Source: Serripes groenlandicus (lineage: Eukaryota > Mollusca > Bivalvia > Cardiida > Cardiidae). From it: a DNA stretch of 64,000 nt. The notes beneath the pieces were generated by a model. The model was not told where the DNA came from. It worked only from the letters and a program-made list of their open reading frames with translations, and did no database searches. The position numbers and the translations under genes are program-made. Of the stretch, positions 33,447 to 45,068 are shown piece by piece. The stretch is from positions 36,161,198 through 36,225,197 of the forward strand of contig JASEVX010000005.1 in the NCBI GenBank assembly GCA_031761405.1. The letters are read 5' to 3'. Within the stretch, counting starts at the first letter, position 1. Every line of letters begins with the position of its first letter.

Positions 33447-33969
33447 GGCAGAGTTCAAAGTATTGAGGGATATGGTCATTTTGAGATATTTTACCTTACC
33501 CCACAATGTATTAAAACTTCACTGCTGCAAAGGCGTCAAATGTCCCATGATAAGGGGTGAATTCCTGGATTTTCCCATACCTTCAATGGAAGTACTGGTT
33601 ACATCCCCATGTAGTACACATTGAGTTATTAAATTGTGAGAAATTATTTCATTGTTTCAAATAAATAGCTATAAGCTGAACTTAACATGAATATGTAAAA
33701 GTAAATTAAACAAAATGTGTAAACTTAAATGTAAATAATTTGACATAAAACTGGAAAACATTAAAGAAAAAGAACACTTGAACAGACTTGAATAGCATCT
33801 ATTGTTTGATAAAGCAGTAAAACAGATAAATAATACTTTAAATTAAGTAAACAGGCATCATAATAATGCAGAGTTGACACACTAGAATCTATATCTTAAT
33901 ACATTTTCTATACATTTCAAAATTGCCACATGTAGCACAACTAAAAACTGAAACTTTGCATAAATTAAC
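33447..33969. other. AT-rich spacer with a MITE remnant
   Basis: ACTGCTGCAAAGGCGTCAAA near 33511 is a leftover of the MITE family. The rest is unrecognised. Confidence 0.4.
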
Positions 33970-33973
33970 TTAA

Positions 33974-34193
33974 CCATTTCCCACATACAACAAATCTGCA
34001 GCGGACAGCTTTGAAATCATCTTGGCTAAAATAGTTTATGTCTCCATAAATGAAAGTATAATTAGTGAAAAGAATTGAAAACATTGTGACAAAGGAAAAA
34101 ATTGCTCATTATGAGCAATTTCTCCTTTTGCCACAATGTTTTCAAAAGTCATCTGCTACAAAGCATAGAAATGCGTCTGTATGTGGGAAAGGA
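33974..34193 (+). mobile_element. TTAA-type MITE with intact flanking TTAA
   Basis: TTAA occurs at 33970-33973 and 34194-34197. The palindrome GAGCAATTTCTCC/AATTGCTCATTATGAG is well kept. Confidence 0.75.
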
Positions 34194-34229
34194 TTAACAA
34201 ATTATTAACCAGCAATGCAAAAACCTTGA

Positions 34230-34466
34230 CCCCTTTCCCACATGTAAACACTTTCATATTCCTCTACAGCAGATAAATTGGGAAAAACCTTGGGCAAAAA
34301 GGAGAAATTACTCATAAAGAGTCATAAAGAGTAATTTCTCCTTTTGCCACAATAATTTCAAGTCTTTTCTATTATTATACTTTCATTTGCTGAGATTTTT
34401 CATATTTTTGTCAAGATGTTTTCAAAGTCCTCTGCTGCAGAAGATTTGTTGAAAAGGGGGAAGCGG
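34230..34466 (+). mobile_element. TTAA-type MITE, diverged ends
   Basis: The left end is CCCCTTTCCCACATGTAAAC, preceded by TTGA. A 12-bp internal duplication (AAAGAGTCATAA) lies at the palindrome centre. The right end is AAGGGGGAAGCGGTTGA. Confidence 0.55.
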
Positions 34467-34629
34467 TTGATGAGAGACAACGCAGGCTAATACATGTATG
34501 AGAGAATTGAGTCTGGTGATTTTGAGTTGTATTTCAACTGCATCTTTATATTGTATACAGACCTATAAAACAAAATACAAGTCTATAGTCCAACTTATTG
34601 TAGGTCAATATACATTTAATTGATTCCAA

Positions 34630-34850
34630 ATCCTTTCCGACAAATAGATGCTTTCTGACGCCTCTGCAGCAGATAGTTTTTGAAATCATTGTGGCAAAAG
34701 GAGAAATTGCTGATAATGAGCAATTTCTCCATTCACCACAAAAGATTTCAACTCATTATACAATAAACATACTATCATTTATAGAGATTTTCCATATTTT
34801 GGACTTGATAATGTGTCAATATGTGTCTACAGACTGATGGGAAAAGGCTT
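34630..34850 (+). mobile_element. TTAA-type MITE, degraded ends
   Basis: ATCCTTTCCGACAAATAGAT is at the left, the GAGAAATTGCTGATAATGAG palindrome is central, and GATGGGAAAAGGCTTA is at the right. Confidence 0.55.
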
Positions 34851-35128
34851 ATGCATACCATAATTCAGCTAAACACAACATTTCGGCCACATTCATCCGA
34901 AAACTGACATCCGAAAATTTGCAAAATGAATACTCTAAATACAATATTTAATACTCGTTATCTTGTTATTCACGTGACTTCAAATCCTTTGGACAACAGT
35001 TTTGACAAAAACAGTCTATATAAATATCCAAATTGATTGGAATTGCCATTGTCCGAATGTCAGTTTTCCCATGAATTAGGTCACTTAAATATAATTATAC
35101 CTTACAAAGATTATCTACCAGAAAACTG
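34851..35128. other. Spacer, no features
   Basis: No coding or repeat signal is seen. Confidence 0.35.
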
Positions 35129-35132
35129 TTTA

Positions 35133-35349
35133 CCCTTTCTTACATATAGACGCTTTCTGCAACAGACGACTTTTGTAAACACTGTCGCAAAGGTGAAATT
35201 GCTCATGAAGAGCAATTTTACCATTAGGCCACAATGTTTTCAATTCAATTCAATAATTAAACTGTTATTAATTAATGTAGATTTGTTCATACTTTTGATA
35301 AAATGTTTTCAAAGTCATCTGCTGCAGATTTGTTGTATGTGGGAAAGGG
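35133..35349 (+). mobile_element. TTAA-type MITE
   Basis: TTTACCCTTTCTTACATATA is at the left and ATGTGGGAAAGGGTTAA at the right (TTAA at 35350-35353). Overlapping ORFs on both strands are incidental. Confidence 0.65.
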
Positions 35350-35636
35350 TTAACACAATTATAACAATAGCTCACATTGACCTTTATGCTCTGGTGTGCT
35401 GTATAAATAAAATATAAACATTCATTGAACAATATATTAAAAACAAATAAATAGTTGATGATAATATTTTTTATCATTTTATCATTAACCCTTTGCAGAC
35501 GGTGTCAGAAAATACAATGGAAAATGTTGAAAAAGGTTTAAAATGAGAATGCAGTGCATTCCATTTCAATATTAACCTGCATAGCATCGATATCATGCAA
35601 CTAGAGTAATTGTAATTTCTTCAATCACTTTGTTTA

Positions 35637-35843
35637 CGCTTTCCCACATACAGACACTTTCTAACGCCACTGCAGCAGACAGCTTTAGAAAACATTGTGA
35701 CAAAAGGAGAAATTGCTCATAATGAGTTATTTCTCCTTTTTCCACAGCATTTTCAACTATATTCAATAATTAAACTTTTATTTATAGAAGTAGACCATAT
35801 CTTCAAAGTCGTCTGCTGCAGATTTGTTGTATTGGTATTAACG
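35637..35843 (+). mobile_element. TTAA-type MITE, degraded
   Basis: CGCTTTCCCACATACAGACA is at the left and the AGAAATTGCTCATAATGAGT palindrome is central. The right end is worn after GCTGCAGATTTGTTGTATT. Confidence 0.55.
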
Positions 35844-36850
35844 GTATGTTCCGATATGCCAACTTCTATAGTTTAACACCTATCACTAATCCAGGTCTCA
35901 GAAATATAAATATAAATAAATTTATTTTAATTTTAAGGAAAGACGGTAATTGATTAGAATAATTACAGTCTAATTGCATAGCAACACCAGAATAGCCGAT
36001 TATCTGATTAGAATTAGTTCTTTTTTTTAGGGTACTTGTCTTCGAATACATTTCCTACATTTCTCGTGTGAATAAATCTAAATCAAATTTATATTAATTA
36101 AAAGAAAAAAATTGAATTCTGGTTTTATTGATGCATGAATCATAAAAATCTATCCAGGAATAAATTGACAATCATAATTCTAAGTTTGATTGACAGGTAT
36201 TTTCCGATCAAGCTGTAGAGTCGCAATCTAGGACGCGGGTTTCAACATAAGGGTCAGTTTAAAAATAAATGCGATCACATGATTGGGTTGCATATTAATG
36301 AGATCACATGATCACATGATCCAATCAAGTCAAAAATAAAAATTCCTGTTTTTTAATAACAGTTATATATTATATATATATAGCTGGCTTTATTGAGCGG
36401 AATTTATTAAATGTTTAAGTATTCTCGGTGCTTTGATCAGCAGCTAGTGAATTTCACGGAAGGTTTTTCTCACACCTACAGGTCAAATAAGTGAGTTGAC
36501 AGTTTCAGATTCTTATAAAAATTAATGATAATGATGTTTCCTTGTCTAGTTATTGTAGTCTTATGATTTAAAAGACAATATTTATTTCAAATACACTCAC
36601 AACAAGCGCATTTTCTTCGCTTATATGTCATTGTTTAGCAGAATTGTTTAGTTTACAACGTTGTCAAGTGGGTGGGGTACAGCCGCCAAAATTTTACAGA
36701 ATGTTTAATTTACCTTTAAATGCGTGATTAAATGTATATATTCATGTTTCGTCTGTCTTAAATTGGATATATTGATTATTTGTTTTTATTTTCTTTCAAT
36801 TTGCATACTTTGTGTGAGATCCGACTGTCAGCGGAACACGATTTCGAATC
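35844..36850. other. AT-rich sequence, no gene recognised
   Basis: There is a small cluster of GATCACATGAT-type repeats at about 36270-36320 and a TA-rich stretch near 36365. This could include the 5' part of the following DIRS-like element, but I see no defining motif. Confidence 0.4.
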
Positions 36851-36857
36851 AAATAAC

Positions 36858-37930
36858 ATGGGTCCAAAGGCAAAGGGGAAAAGATCAGGAGGGAGCGTGA
36901 AGGGGAAGCAGCTAGCTAAGCGTTCTAAAGCTCCTGGTGACAATGAGCCTTTAGTTCAGTCTAATCTTGGCAAAGAGATAGATCCATCCAATTTGATGCA
37001 GGCTGATCCTCCAGCCAGTGGACTTACGACATCACAGTTATTAACTGTGCCAGAATCAACAGGTATTGAATCTACTTGTACACTTTTCGACCCTGTTCCA
37101 GCACTCTCATTATTCTTCTGTCGGGGAACATGTGTTGCATAGTTTGAGGTAGAAAATAATTGTAGGTGCTCATGTTGATATTATTTTACTAAAACCTACA
37201 ATTGATCACAACCAAGGCAACATGGGTTTGTCTCTCAATGCTAATGGTCAAATCATTCTGCAACAATCCCTTAAAAAGGAAAATTTAGATATTGAAAGCT
37301 GGACAGATTTATTTTTAATCTACATGAGCATATTTTTATCAGTTCATCATCCTAATTGCTCTCAAGATTTAATTAAATATATGCACATTGTCCGGACAGG
37401 CCAGAAACGTTTTGGTGGTTCAGGTTGGAAGCATTATGATGAACAGTTTAGATATCGTTTTTCATTAAATCAAAGTCGAAGTTGGGCTGAAATAGATACA
37501 GAACTTTAGCTTTTGTATATGCAAGCTCCTTTGTCAATTCCAATCCAAACCACTGCTATTGCTAAATTCCTATACCCTTTCTCACATGCATGGGAATGTT
37601 ACAACTACAAAGGTGCATGTTTTCGTTCAGCATGTCCTTATTTACACAAGTGTTTGAAATGCCCGGGTGATGACCCGCAAGTTTAAAATTGTTTTAAAAT
37701 GAGAACAGGGGATCCTCAGTCAAGCAATCCGAGGTTTGTCAACCCAAAATCGTATGCAGGAAAGAATCAGTTAAACAATTTTTGTGGCAAACCAAATTTT
37801 CAAAGGACTTGGGGACCTAGGTTCAACTCCAATTAATCTTGATAAATTGAAAGAATATCTTGCTCTTTATCCGGACAGGTTGACAGCTACTAAACTCGGA
37901 GAGGGCTTTACTGATGGGCTGTAAGTAGTC
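36858..37930 (+). pseudogene. DIRS-like retroelement gag region, degenerate
   Basis: An ATG at 36858 opens a basic N-terminus (MGPKAKGKRSGG). The frame stops at 37140, and a second segment in another frame (37210-37509) reads LNANGQIILQ..ESWTDLFLIY..IKYMHIVR..HYDEQFRYRF, the alpha-helical gag domain seen in mollusc DIRS-type elements. After a further stop come a CCCH-like knuckle (CYNYKGACFRSACPYLHKC) at about 37595-37665 and TPINLDKLKEYLALYPDR at about 37825-37885, motifs usual at the gag/polymerase boundary of these elements. Frameshifts and stops make it inactive. The family call is from memory of protein patterns. Confidence 0.55.
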
Positions 37931-38870
37931 GTAAGTTCATAGAAAATTAAAAAAACAGCCGAAAATCACTATCTTTAAACTGCAATGACTATTTGAACCA
38001 TATGGATATGTTTAAAATTCAAACTGTTTTGTAAAGGTCTTAGTGAGATCTTTTAAATGGAATGAATTAGCAATATATTACTGTTATAAACAAGAGGTCC
38101 ATGAATCAAATATTCGTAACATGCTTTTCTATTTTATTTATTGATGTTAAATAAGTTCAAACTGTCAGAATCATATGAATCAATTATGTAGGTAATTATT
38201 TCTAGGGTAGATTTACATTTCGATTTAATGATCAGCATACATAAGTTAAAATTAAATCACCTATTGACTTAATGGAGATCAAACATGAATGCACTGCATC
38301 CATAGAGTATTTCACACTCGCGGCACCGTATGTTGTACGACAAAAGGGCGGGACGAGGCAGTTCACAATGAAGTTGAACTCCAAACAATGGATAATGGCA
38401 GGAACCCACCGCCAACAGTTTCAGCGCCGTCCGGAGAAGGGTTAACAGGGCCCGTGGAGGGCCCAGGGAGTACCTGTATCCGAGTTTGTTTTTGAGCAAA
38501 GGGTCTCATAATGTTCTGGAAAAGAACTAACTATGTTTAAACTGTATTGTGTTTGTAGTGGTTAAGCTGCAATCTATAGAATCGTATATCTATTGTAACC
38601 CTATACTACGTTCATGTTGTGTTCATGTGTTGACATTATAATCACATCGAGATCATAAAATGTCATCGTATAGGCCAGTTTTGTTGATAGTGAGCAGGCA
38701 CCAGAATAATGAACTGTGCAGTTATCTGCTTGGTGATGGACAACCGAGTAGGGACCCGAGTAGAAAATTAAATTTTATAGCTAGCGAGCAAATGCTATTT
38801 ATACGCTGATTAACAAACCAGAAAATCATTCATTCTTCTACTACCACAAATTGCTAACGATACAAACATT
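37931..38870. other. No gene recognised
   Basis: At 38290-38495 GC content rises and both strands have an ORF of about 70 codons, but neither resembles a known family. Confidence 0.35.
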
Positions 38871-38876
38871 CAATCA

Positions 38877-39204
38877 TGGCAGACGAGTCGTGTAACCTTT
38901 TTGAAACCATGTACAGGGTAGCAACACAGAGGAAAGCATCAAGGACCTGGCCATGACAATGGCCAGGGAAGTGGCACAATGGATGGTAGATCCGACACTG
39001 CTAGCAGCCAAAGTTGATGTTGCCATACAGCTGACGCCAGCTCCAAGGAGGCGTCAGGCTGAGTTGACACTGCTGTGTGACGCAGTCACAGGCCTACCAG
39101 TCGGGAGAGGAAGAAGGCATGCCCTGGCATACGCTCTAGCCCTTGAAAGGGAACCACGGGTTTCACAGGTTTTTCCCACAGTGCGACCACACCAAATGCC
39201 ATAG
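38877..39204 (+). CDS. Short unidentified ORFs upstream of a probable LTR
   Basis: An ATG at 38877 (MADESCNLFETMY) ends after 26 codons. An overlapping frame is open from before 38953 to TAG at 39202-39204 and encodes an Arg/Ala/Leu-rich 83-residue peptide (VAQWMVDPTLLAAKVDVAIQ near its start). A TATA-like CTATTTATAC lies at about 38798. With the LTR-like block downstream, this may be the residue of an internally deleted retrotransposon. The function is unknown, and a frameshifted single ORF is possible. Confidence 0.25.
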
Positions 39205-39486
39205 GATGTTTTCCTTGTGTTTTCGTGTTGACAATTCTTGTGAAAAAAAAAAAACCCAGACAATTAATACTTAATACTTTGATTACTTAATTTGTAAGTG
39301 CAGACTTTGACTTTTAAGGTGTTGTTTGGCTATTTGTATTGTGTATATAAAAATGATGTGTTTTGTTTATGCATGCGCTGTTTATTATGGTTATTTTTTA
39401 ACTGTGTAGGGCTGCGTCAGCCCATTGTGTTACTTATTTATTTGTACAAATTTTCTGGGTGAAAATTTATTAAGAGGGGGACGAAT

Positions 39487-39824
39487 GTAATACAATGAGG
39501 TTAGAGGTATACACATGAGGCCAGCGGTATAGCCATATACAGGGTATGGGATGATCACGTGTATACAGCGCCAGTCCTATAGTATATATTGTTTGTTTAT
39601 TTGAGAGGGGGGAGAGTCAGAGAGTGATAGACAGGCCTGAGAGAGAGAGAGAGACAGAGAGAGAGACAGAGAGAGAGACAGAGACAGAGACAGAGACAGA
39701 GAGAGAGAGAGAGTCACGAGACTAGTTTACCTATTTAAATAAATGAATGTATCACTATACAATTTCGTTTATTTACTTGTGTTTTCCTAGTGGACAATTT
39801 GATGTAGCTGGCCAGAGTGCTACA
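39487..39824 (+). mobile_element. Probable LTR (3' or solo)
   Basis: A purine tract (TTAAGAGGGGGACGAA) directly precedes TGTAATACAATGAGG. The block ends at GAGTGCTACA, giving TGTA..TACA termini. An AATAAA lies near 39742 and a GAGAGACAGAGA microsatellite at 39640-39712. No second copy is in the window, so the call rests on the tract and the termini. Confidence 0.4.
39640..39712. repeat. (GAGAGACA)n-type microsatellite
   Basis: This is a purine-only stretch of GAGA and GACA repeats inside the probable LTR. Confidence 0.85.
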
Positions 39825-40079
39825 TGGATGCCGGAAGGCAGCTGGACGCTGAGTAATCACAATAGCCAACCTTGAGCTAAAAAGTTACACATGCGTTAAG
39901 AAGAATGACTTTGTGATTTAACATTAAACCGTATTGTTACACAATTGACAAATGACCTCTCCAGCAACAATCCTTTATTAGAGAGAGCACTGTTCCACCT
40001 GCTGAACCAACTAACACCAGAAGGACTCATTTGGTCTATAGATAAAAGGCAGAAAAGGATGTAGAAGAGAGGTTGATTG

Positions 40080-40320
40080 TTTGGTATTTTATGGCGCTTT
40101 CAACAACTATTCAGTTATATAACAGAGTTTCCTGGGCAAGTTACCGGTACTACTGGTCCATTTATCCCGACACCAGATGGTCAGTCGTAATGCTAACCCT
40201 GCAACCCTGAGCGCCAAGGAGGGTAACCATTACTATCATTATTAAAGTCTTTGGTATGACACAGCCGGGGGGATCCAACCTGAGGGAAATGCTCTACCAC
40301 TACACTACTGAGGCAGTCTC
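40080..40320 (-). mobile_element. tRNA-derived SINE
   Basis: On the minus strand it has TAGTGTAGTGGTAGAGCAT, then a damaged B box (GGTTGGATCCCCC), the body CCAGTAGTACCGGTAACTTG, and a tail at the left (AATACCAAACAA). Confidence 0.6.
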
Positions 40321-41060
40321 TGAAGGGGATCAAGGAGGTTGACGTTGTTACTATTGAACAGGAGGGGTCAAGAGAAGACCCTGGTGTGTACCTGCCTATA
40401 TGTTAGGAGGACGTTCAAGAAAAATAATTCTTGCCTACTCAATAAGGGCGATCCAATTAAGAATTATTCTTTCAAGAACATTTGAGTGAACACTAACTAT
40501 TATTATATATTTTGATTATAATCTTTACAGAAATCACATTGAATATCTTATCTGTTAATCAATGTTTACAATCATAATAGAAGAAAAAAAATAAAGGAAT
40601 TGGTAAATGAAAAAAATAATCCATTAAAAAGCACCAACAAATAAATTCTTGCCTGTCAGACAAAATAAATGTAATATAATTATAATTATGCTCTTTTCTC
40701 TTCTGCTCATACAGAAAAGATATGAATGTGCAACTCCATTCAACAGAAATAAAAAGGTGTTGATTGCTCATCTGAGTATCATTAATTCAACTTTTGTAAG
40801 GCAGTATACCAGATCCAAATGGTCAAATTTGGTTAATAATTGACCTAGAAATCTTAATATATATACATTCTGTCAACATTTGCTTAATAATGAGCTATGC
40901 TATTAAGGAATAGTCTAACTTTCATTCTTTTCAACTTGAATGACATGTTACATATAGGCTTTTGAGCGATTGTATTTGACTACGACTGTTTAAAAATGTG
41001 GATGCTACAGCGTAAATACAATGAAAATACAAGAGGCCAAGAGTCAGTCGACACACATCT
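40321..41060. other. AT-rich sequence, no gene recognised
   Basis: Only short random ORFs on both strands, with no domain-like content. Confidence 0.4.
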
Positions 41061-41063
41061 TAA

Positions 41064-41576
41064 AACAAGATGGCCATGATGGCCCTATATCGCTCACCTG
41101 ATTTAATAGAACTTCAATAGTTTTCAAAGTTTTTACTCTTTTTAGGTCAATACTTTTGGACAAGAAGATTTTTAAAGTTTTAACAATGCACATATAAGGA
41201 AAACAAGCTCCGCCCCCTGGCGGCCATGTTTTTCAACGGATCAAAAATATTTAAACAATCTTGGTAGAGGGTACCCCAAGGAACATTTGTGGAAAATAAT
41301 TTTCAAATCGGGCCAGTACTTTTGGACAAGAAGATTTTTTAAGATTTGGCAATTTCCCCCCTTTTCTGATGCCGCAGCAACCAAAGTTCTACTTGGAATT
41401 AATTTCTTTGAACAACTTTGAAAGAGGACTACCTAAGGACCATTCCTGTGAAGTTATTTTGAAATCTGTTCATTGGTTTAGTAGAAGTCATTTGTAGGAA
41501 ATTGTTAACAGACGCCGATGGACGGTGAGTGATCACAATAGCTGACCTTGCACTTCGTGCTTAGGTGAGCTAAAAA
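41064..41576 (+). mobile_element. Complete short pearl/HINE-like element
   Basis: The head is AACAAGATGGCCATGATGG with CGCTCACCTGA. There are three partial core units (CCCCCTGGCGGCCATGTTTT, CTGATGCCGCAGCAACC). The 3' hairpin is GACCTTGCAC-TTC-GTGCTTAGGT, followed by GAGCTAAAAA. Confidence 0.6.
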
Positions 41577-41739
41577 CATAAAATGGCAACTAGGAGATGA
41601 AGAACAAAAAGACGGGAAGAGTCTAGTCTATTAGAGTTTGGCCAGGTAACGTACTTGATTTTGCGTTAATATTAATTTTAAGGGCCTAAATGTGTGTTTA
41701 CCTACATTTCTTAATATAGGAGTACAGCTTCATTTTGTT

Positions 41740-41935
41740 TATGTGGACTATCAGAGCAAGTTACATAAGCTTAAAGTAGTTTTTGATAACATTTGTGTAC
41801 GATGGGGACAACCAGACATTGATCTATTTGCATCTAGGCTTAATGCGCAAATTCCTGATTACTGAGTATGCAAGCTTAAATTCGAGCCCCGATACATCTA
41901 TCACATGTCAAAGAAATGGGTAAATATTACTTGCT
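41740..41935 (+). pseudogene. DIRS-like RNase H/polymerase remnant
   Basis: The frame reads WGQPDIDLFASRLNAQIPDY followed by a stop. This is close to the RNase H-end motif PDIDLFASRLN..Y found in DIRS-type polyproteins. It is about 60 codons and surrounded by stops. Confidence 0.5.
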
Positions 41936-42179
41936 CTCTCATTGCAATTGAATTAGTGTATGCATTATAGGTGGGTGGGTGGTGTAATGGGGTTTTGGAA
42001 CACTCTATCAATTTAACCCTGTTAATATCCTGGTGAACGGCATTCTTTCATGCGTTTCCATACAGTTATACTTGCTGCTGTCAGCGGTTTATAAATTCTG
42101 TATTTAGTATCAAAGTACAGGTTTATATGGTACATGTTTGTCCATTTGGGCAAAACATAACAGTTAAAATAGACTAGGG

Positions 42180-42713
42180 TGTGGTGCGCTCCGCTCTGCG
42201 GTTGGTAGTTAAGAAGTGTGGTGCGCTTGTCCGTTATTATAACAGTTCATAACTTGAGTTCGGTGCACTCAATATTTTGCTTTAAGTAGTATTTAGAGTT
42301 CAGAACCCCATTCTTATTATAGTGCGGTGCAATAATCCGATTGTATGTGCGTGAACTTAGTACGCTACCTGAGTGCGGTGCACTCCATTCTGTGAAGATT
42401 CACTGTATTTTTTCAGGCAGCTCCTTGCCTTAAAATGTCTTTCTAACTGAAGTGCAGTGCACTCCATTCTGTGAATATGCACTCTGTTTATTTAGGCAGC
42501 TCCTTGCCATAAGATTTTTCTGTAACTGAAGTGTGGTGACAGTTCAGGACATTAATTGATTGAATTTGGTGCATTCCAGTTTAGTGACTTATACCCATTA
42601 CAACTTGCTTATGCAAGCACCCTGTTCATGCCGAGTAATCTATAAGTTGGGTTGGCACAATACAGCCACACCCAACAAAATTGTCCCCAGGCTAACCATT
42701 TTCATATTTTCAG
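42180..42713 (+). repeat. DIRS-like leader with iterated GAGTGC-GGT-GCACTC hairpins
   Basis: About eight variants of GAGTGCGGTGCACTCC occur at irregular 50-90 bp spacing (near 42215, 42259, 42321, 42371, 42451, 42531 and 42562). Several are perfect short inverted repeats. The leader ends at TTTTCAG|ATGAAACG, like the leader before 49211. Confidence 0.5.
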
Positions 42714-43283
42714 ATGAAACGAAGGCGCTCATCCTCTCATACTGTAAATCGGTGCTCATGCTGCAATGAAAATGGATCAAGCAGCCGTGGGTCAGAACTC
42801 AAAAAGGGCCGACCAGAAAAAAGCTGATTACCGGTTGCAGTCGCAAGGACAGGGCAATCCCTGCCCATTTCTCAGGGCCGACCAGAAAAGAGCAGAATTC
42901 CAGTTGCAGTCGCAAGGGCATGGCAATCTACGCCCCTTTCTCAAAATGGGTCTTCAATTTCTGTGGTCCAACAAAACTCATCTGACTCGGACTCGGACCC
43001 TGAATTAAACTTTCAGCACAGACGTCTTACACACAATAAAGTAGTAACTCTATCTATACCACCGGTGATGCCTACATCCACAGAAGCCATGGAGCAAGAA
43101 GAAGACAGTGATGTTGATAGTGAGGTTATAATAAATGCACATTCTGCAAACATTACAGGTATAAATGAGCTAAACATGTTTGAAGATCCAATAAGTAGCC
43201 CAATTTCAAATCAAATAAAAAAAATATTGCAGATAAGTATTTGGGCAAATCAATTCATTGATCTGATGATTTATGGATTGTAG
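42714..43283 (+). pseudogene. DIRS-like gag start, frameshifted
   Basis: The ATG at 42714 gives MKRRRSSSSHTVNRCSCC and stops after 37 codons. Other frames continue the homology: a twice-repeated RADQKRAEFQLQSQG segment (42815-42930), then SSDSDSDPE and PISNQIKKILQISIWANQFI (43190-43256). The last segment matches the gag at 55747-56193 (PINQQIKKSLQKAIWKDKFI). It stops at 43281. Confidence 0.5.
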
Positions 43284-43735
43284 GGCATTTAAGTGTATAA
43301 ACTTGTTTGATTAATTATCTGGAACAATTCTACTCTAGTTGGGTTGCAGGAATCAATTGCACCTTTCTTGTATACATGCATGAACCAATCAAAAGAATAT
43401 GCTATCTTATTGGCCTTAATGGGCCAATCGCTGGCAGTCTTCTTCACTCTTTTATTAGATCTTGGATCGACAACATTGGGGATAAATCTCTGGGAAAATA
43501 TTTTAATGTATTTAACAATTGTATTTATATGCAGTGTTTTGTTTAAGAGCAATCGGAACTCCTCGGATAATTCCTTCATCCATTATCATGCCTCGGATGT
43601 ATCTGGTGGAAGGATATGCACAAATTCAAAGCATTTTGTTCGCCCGAATAAGAATACACAATGGTGTTTTTATTTATTTTTAAACTGTTATGTTCCTAGG
43701 TTCGTGGATTACGTTGAAAGCGGATTATTGCATGT
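43284..43735 (+). other. Unassigned sequence with overlapping ORFs
   Basis: ORFs of 80-130 codons exist on both strands with hydrophobic or mixed composition. None has a recognisable domain, and they contradict each other, so no gene is called. Confidence 0.3.
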
Positions 43736-43757
43736 TTCTTGAAGTATACTAGATCTG

Positions 43758-43816
43758 GAGGAACTACATATGATTATGAGGAAGAAGATGACATGGACGA
43801 GACTGGCACTGATGGT
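43758..43816 (+). pseudogene. Possible acidic exon of a RecQ-like gene
   Basis: An open stretch beginning TRSGGTTYDYEEEDDMDE follows a weak TTCTTGAAG acceptor-like site and ends at GATG|GTAAAC. Its phase fits the exon at 44275. This link is weak. Confidence 0.25.
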
Positions 43817-44274
43817 AAACTGACTTCTATTCTATTTGTTTCTTAAATTTTAAGCTCATAAATAATTTGCCATTTTTTCAGGATAGATTTATATGCTGTT
43901 GTAGAAAGAGTCCAGAAATGTTTATCATCATACTAGTAAACAAGTTAAAGCAAATTTAAGATCTATATTTAGGAACTCAACATTTATTCTACATCTAAGA
44001 GCCTTCAAGATTCTGCATTGAAACTTGACTCACATGCCTACCATGAAAGAGACCAATTTCAATCCAAATTGAATAATTGTTTCTTGAAAATTGGCCAAGA
44101 TATTCGCTATTTAATACATAATGTTTTCCAAAAGATATTTAAATTATGAAAATAGACGAGCAGTAGCAACCACATGTAGTGTTCTTGTTTATGTGTAAAT
44201 AAATAAATCCAACCAACAAAAGATCAATAGTGTGTTACTGAGGGGGTATGTGAGCGTAACTTAAAATATTTCAG

Positions 44275-44408
44275 GTAGGGAAGAAAATGTTGTAATCCCT
44301 AAAGAAGTAACTATGAAGGAATTGATGAATGGACAGTATAATATAATCTACACCCACCCAGAGTGTCTCTTCCAGAGAAAGACTATTGCAAGAATGATAC
44401 GAACAAAG
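44275..44408 (+). pseudogene. RecQ-helicase-like exon
   Basis: An ATATTTCAG acceptor ends at 44274 and an ACAAAG|GTGAAT donor at 44408/44409. The exon is fully open, with VTMKELMNGQYNIIYTHPEC. That corresponds to the 'L..G.Y.i.Y.HPE' motif after the DEAD/H-type motifs of RecQ-family helicases. No other helicase motifs (Walker A, DEVH) are found nearby, so it is probably a dispersed gene fragment. Confidence 0.4.
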
Positions 44409-44765
44409 GTGAATTAGGAACATCTATCTGGAATCGTGATTGATAAGTTCATATGATTCAAGAATTGTAGGTTTACTTTTAGTTACAGTCATATATCCTT
44501 AATAATAATTATAGACATAAAAAACAGTGTACTGCAGAAATATTTTACTGTATCTTCTATGTCATAATAAGAACTATTCATGACAAATAGTCTAATTTAT
44601 TGCTCTAAATTTTTTTGAGATGTCATGATCGAATGTAAACAAAGTGAACGTTGATTGGTTCAATACCAGAGTAGACCAAACCAACACTGAACTTTCCAAA
44701 CGGCTACATCAATTGAACCAAGGACGCACCTACCTCTGGTGACTTAAGGGGTTTTGGTCACCGTC
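44409..44765. other. Spacer, no features
   Basis: No coding or repeat structure is recognised. Confidence 0.35.
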
Positions 44766-44766
44766 T

Positions 44767-44983
44767 GTAAAGGGAAAGTCTTTGAAAGAGATGGCTTCCA
44801 TTTGTCTGCGTCGGGTCAGAGGAAGACGATTTTTGAAAACAAAGTGGCAAAAAGTAAAAATTGCTCATTTATTTAGGACACAGTGTTTTGAACTCTATTT
44901 CAACAATAGAGATATTTCTAAATTTTCATCTGAATGTTTTCAAAGTGATCTGCTGACGCTCTACGGTATGTGGGAAAGAGTTT
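44767..44983 (+). mobile_element. TTAA-type MITE, degraded
   Basis: AAAGGGAAAGTCTTTGAAAG and GTCTGCGTCGGGTCAGAGGA are at the left, the AAAAATTGCTCATTTATTTA centre has one lost arm, and TATGTGGGAAAGAGTTTAG is at the right. Confidence 0.5.
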
Positions 44984-45068
44984 AGTAATACAGAGCGGTT
45001 ACAAGACACAGTTTCGCCTGACGCGTCTCAGATCTATTCCTCCATTTATCCTTAAATAATGTCCTTGA

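Noticed and set aside
38269..38499. ORFs on both strands in a GC-richer patch
   Set aside because: They oppose each other and show no recognisable motif or splice context.
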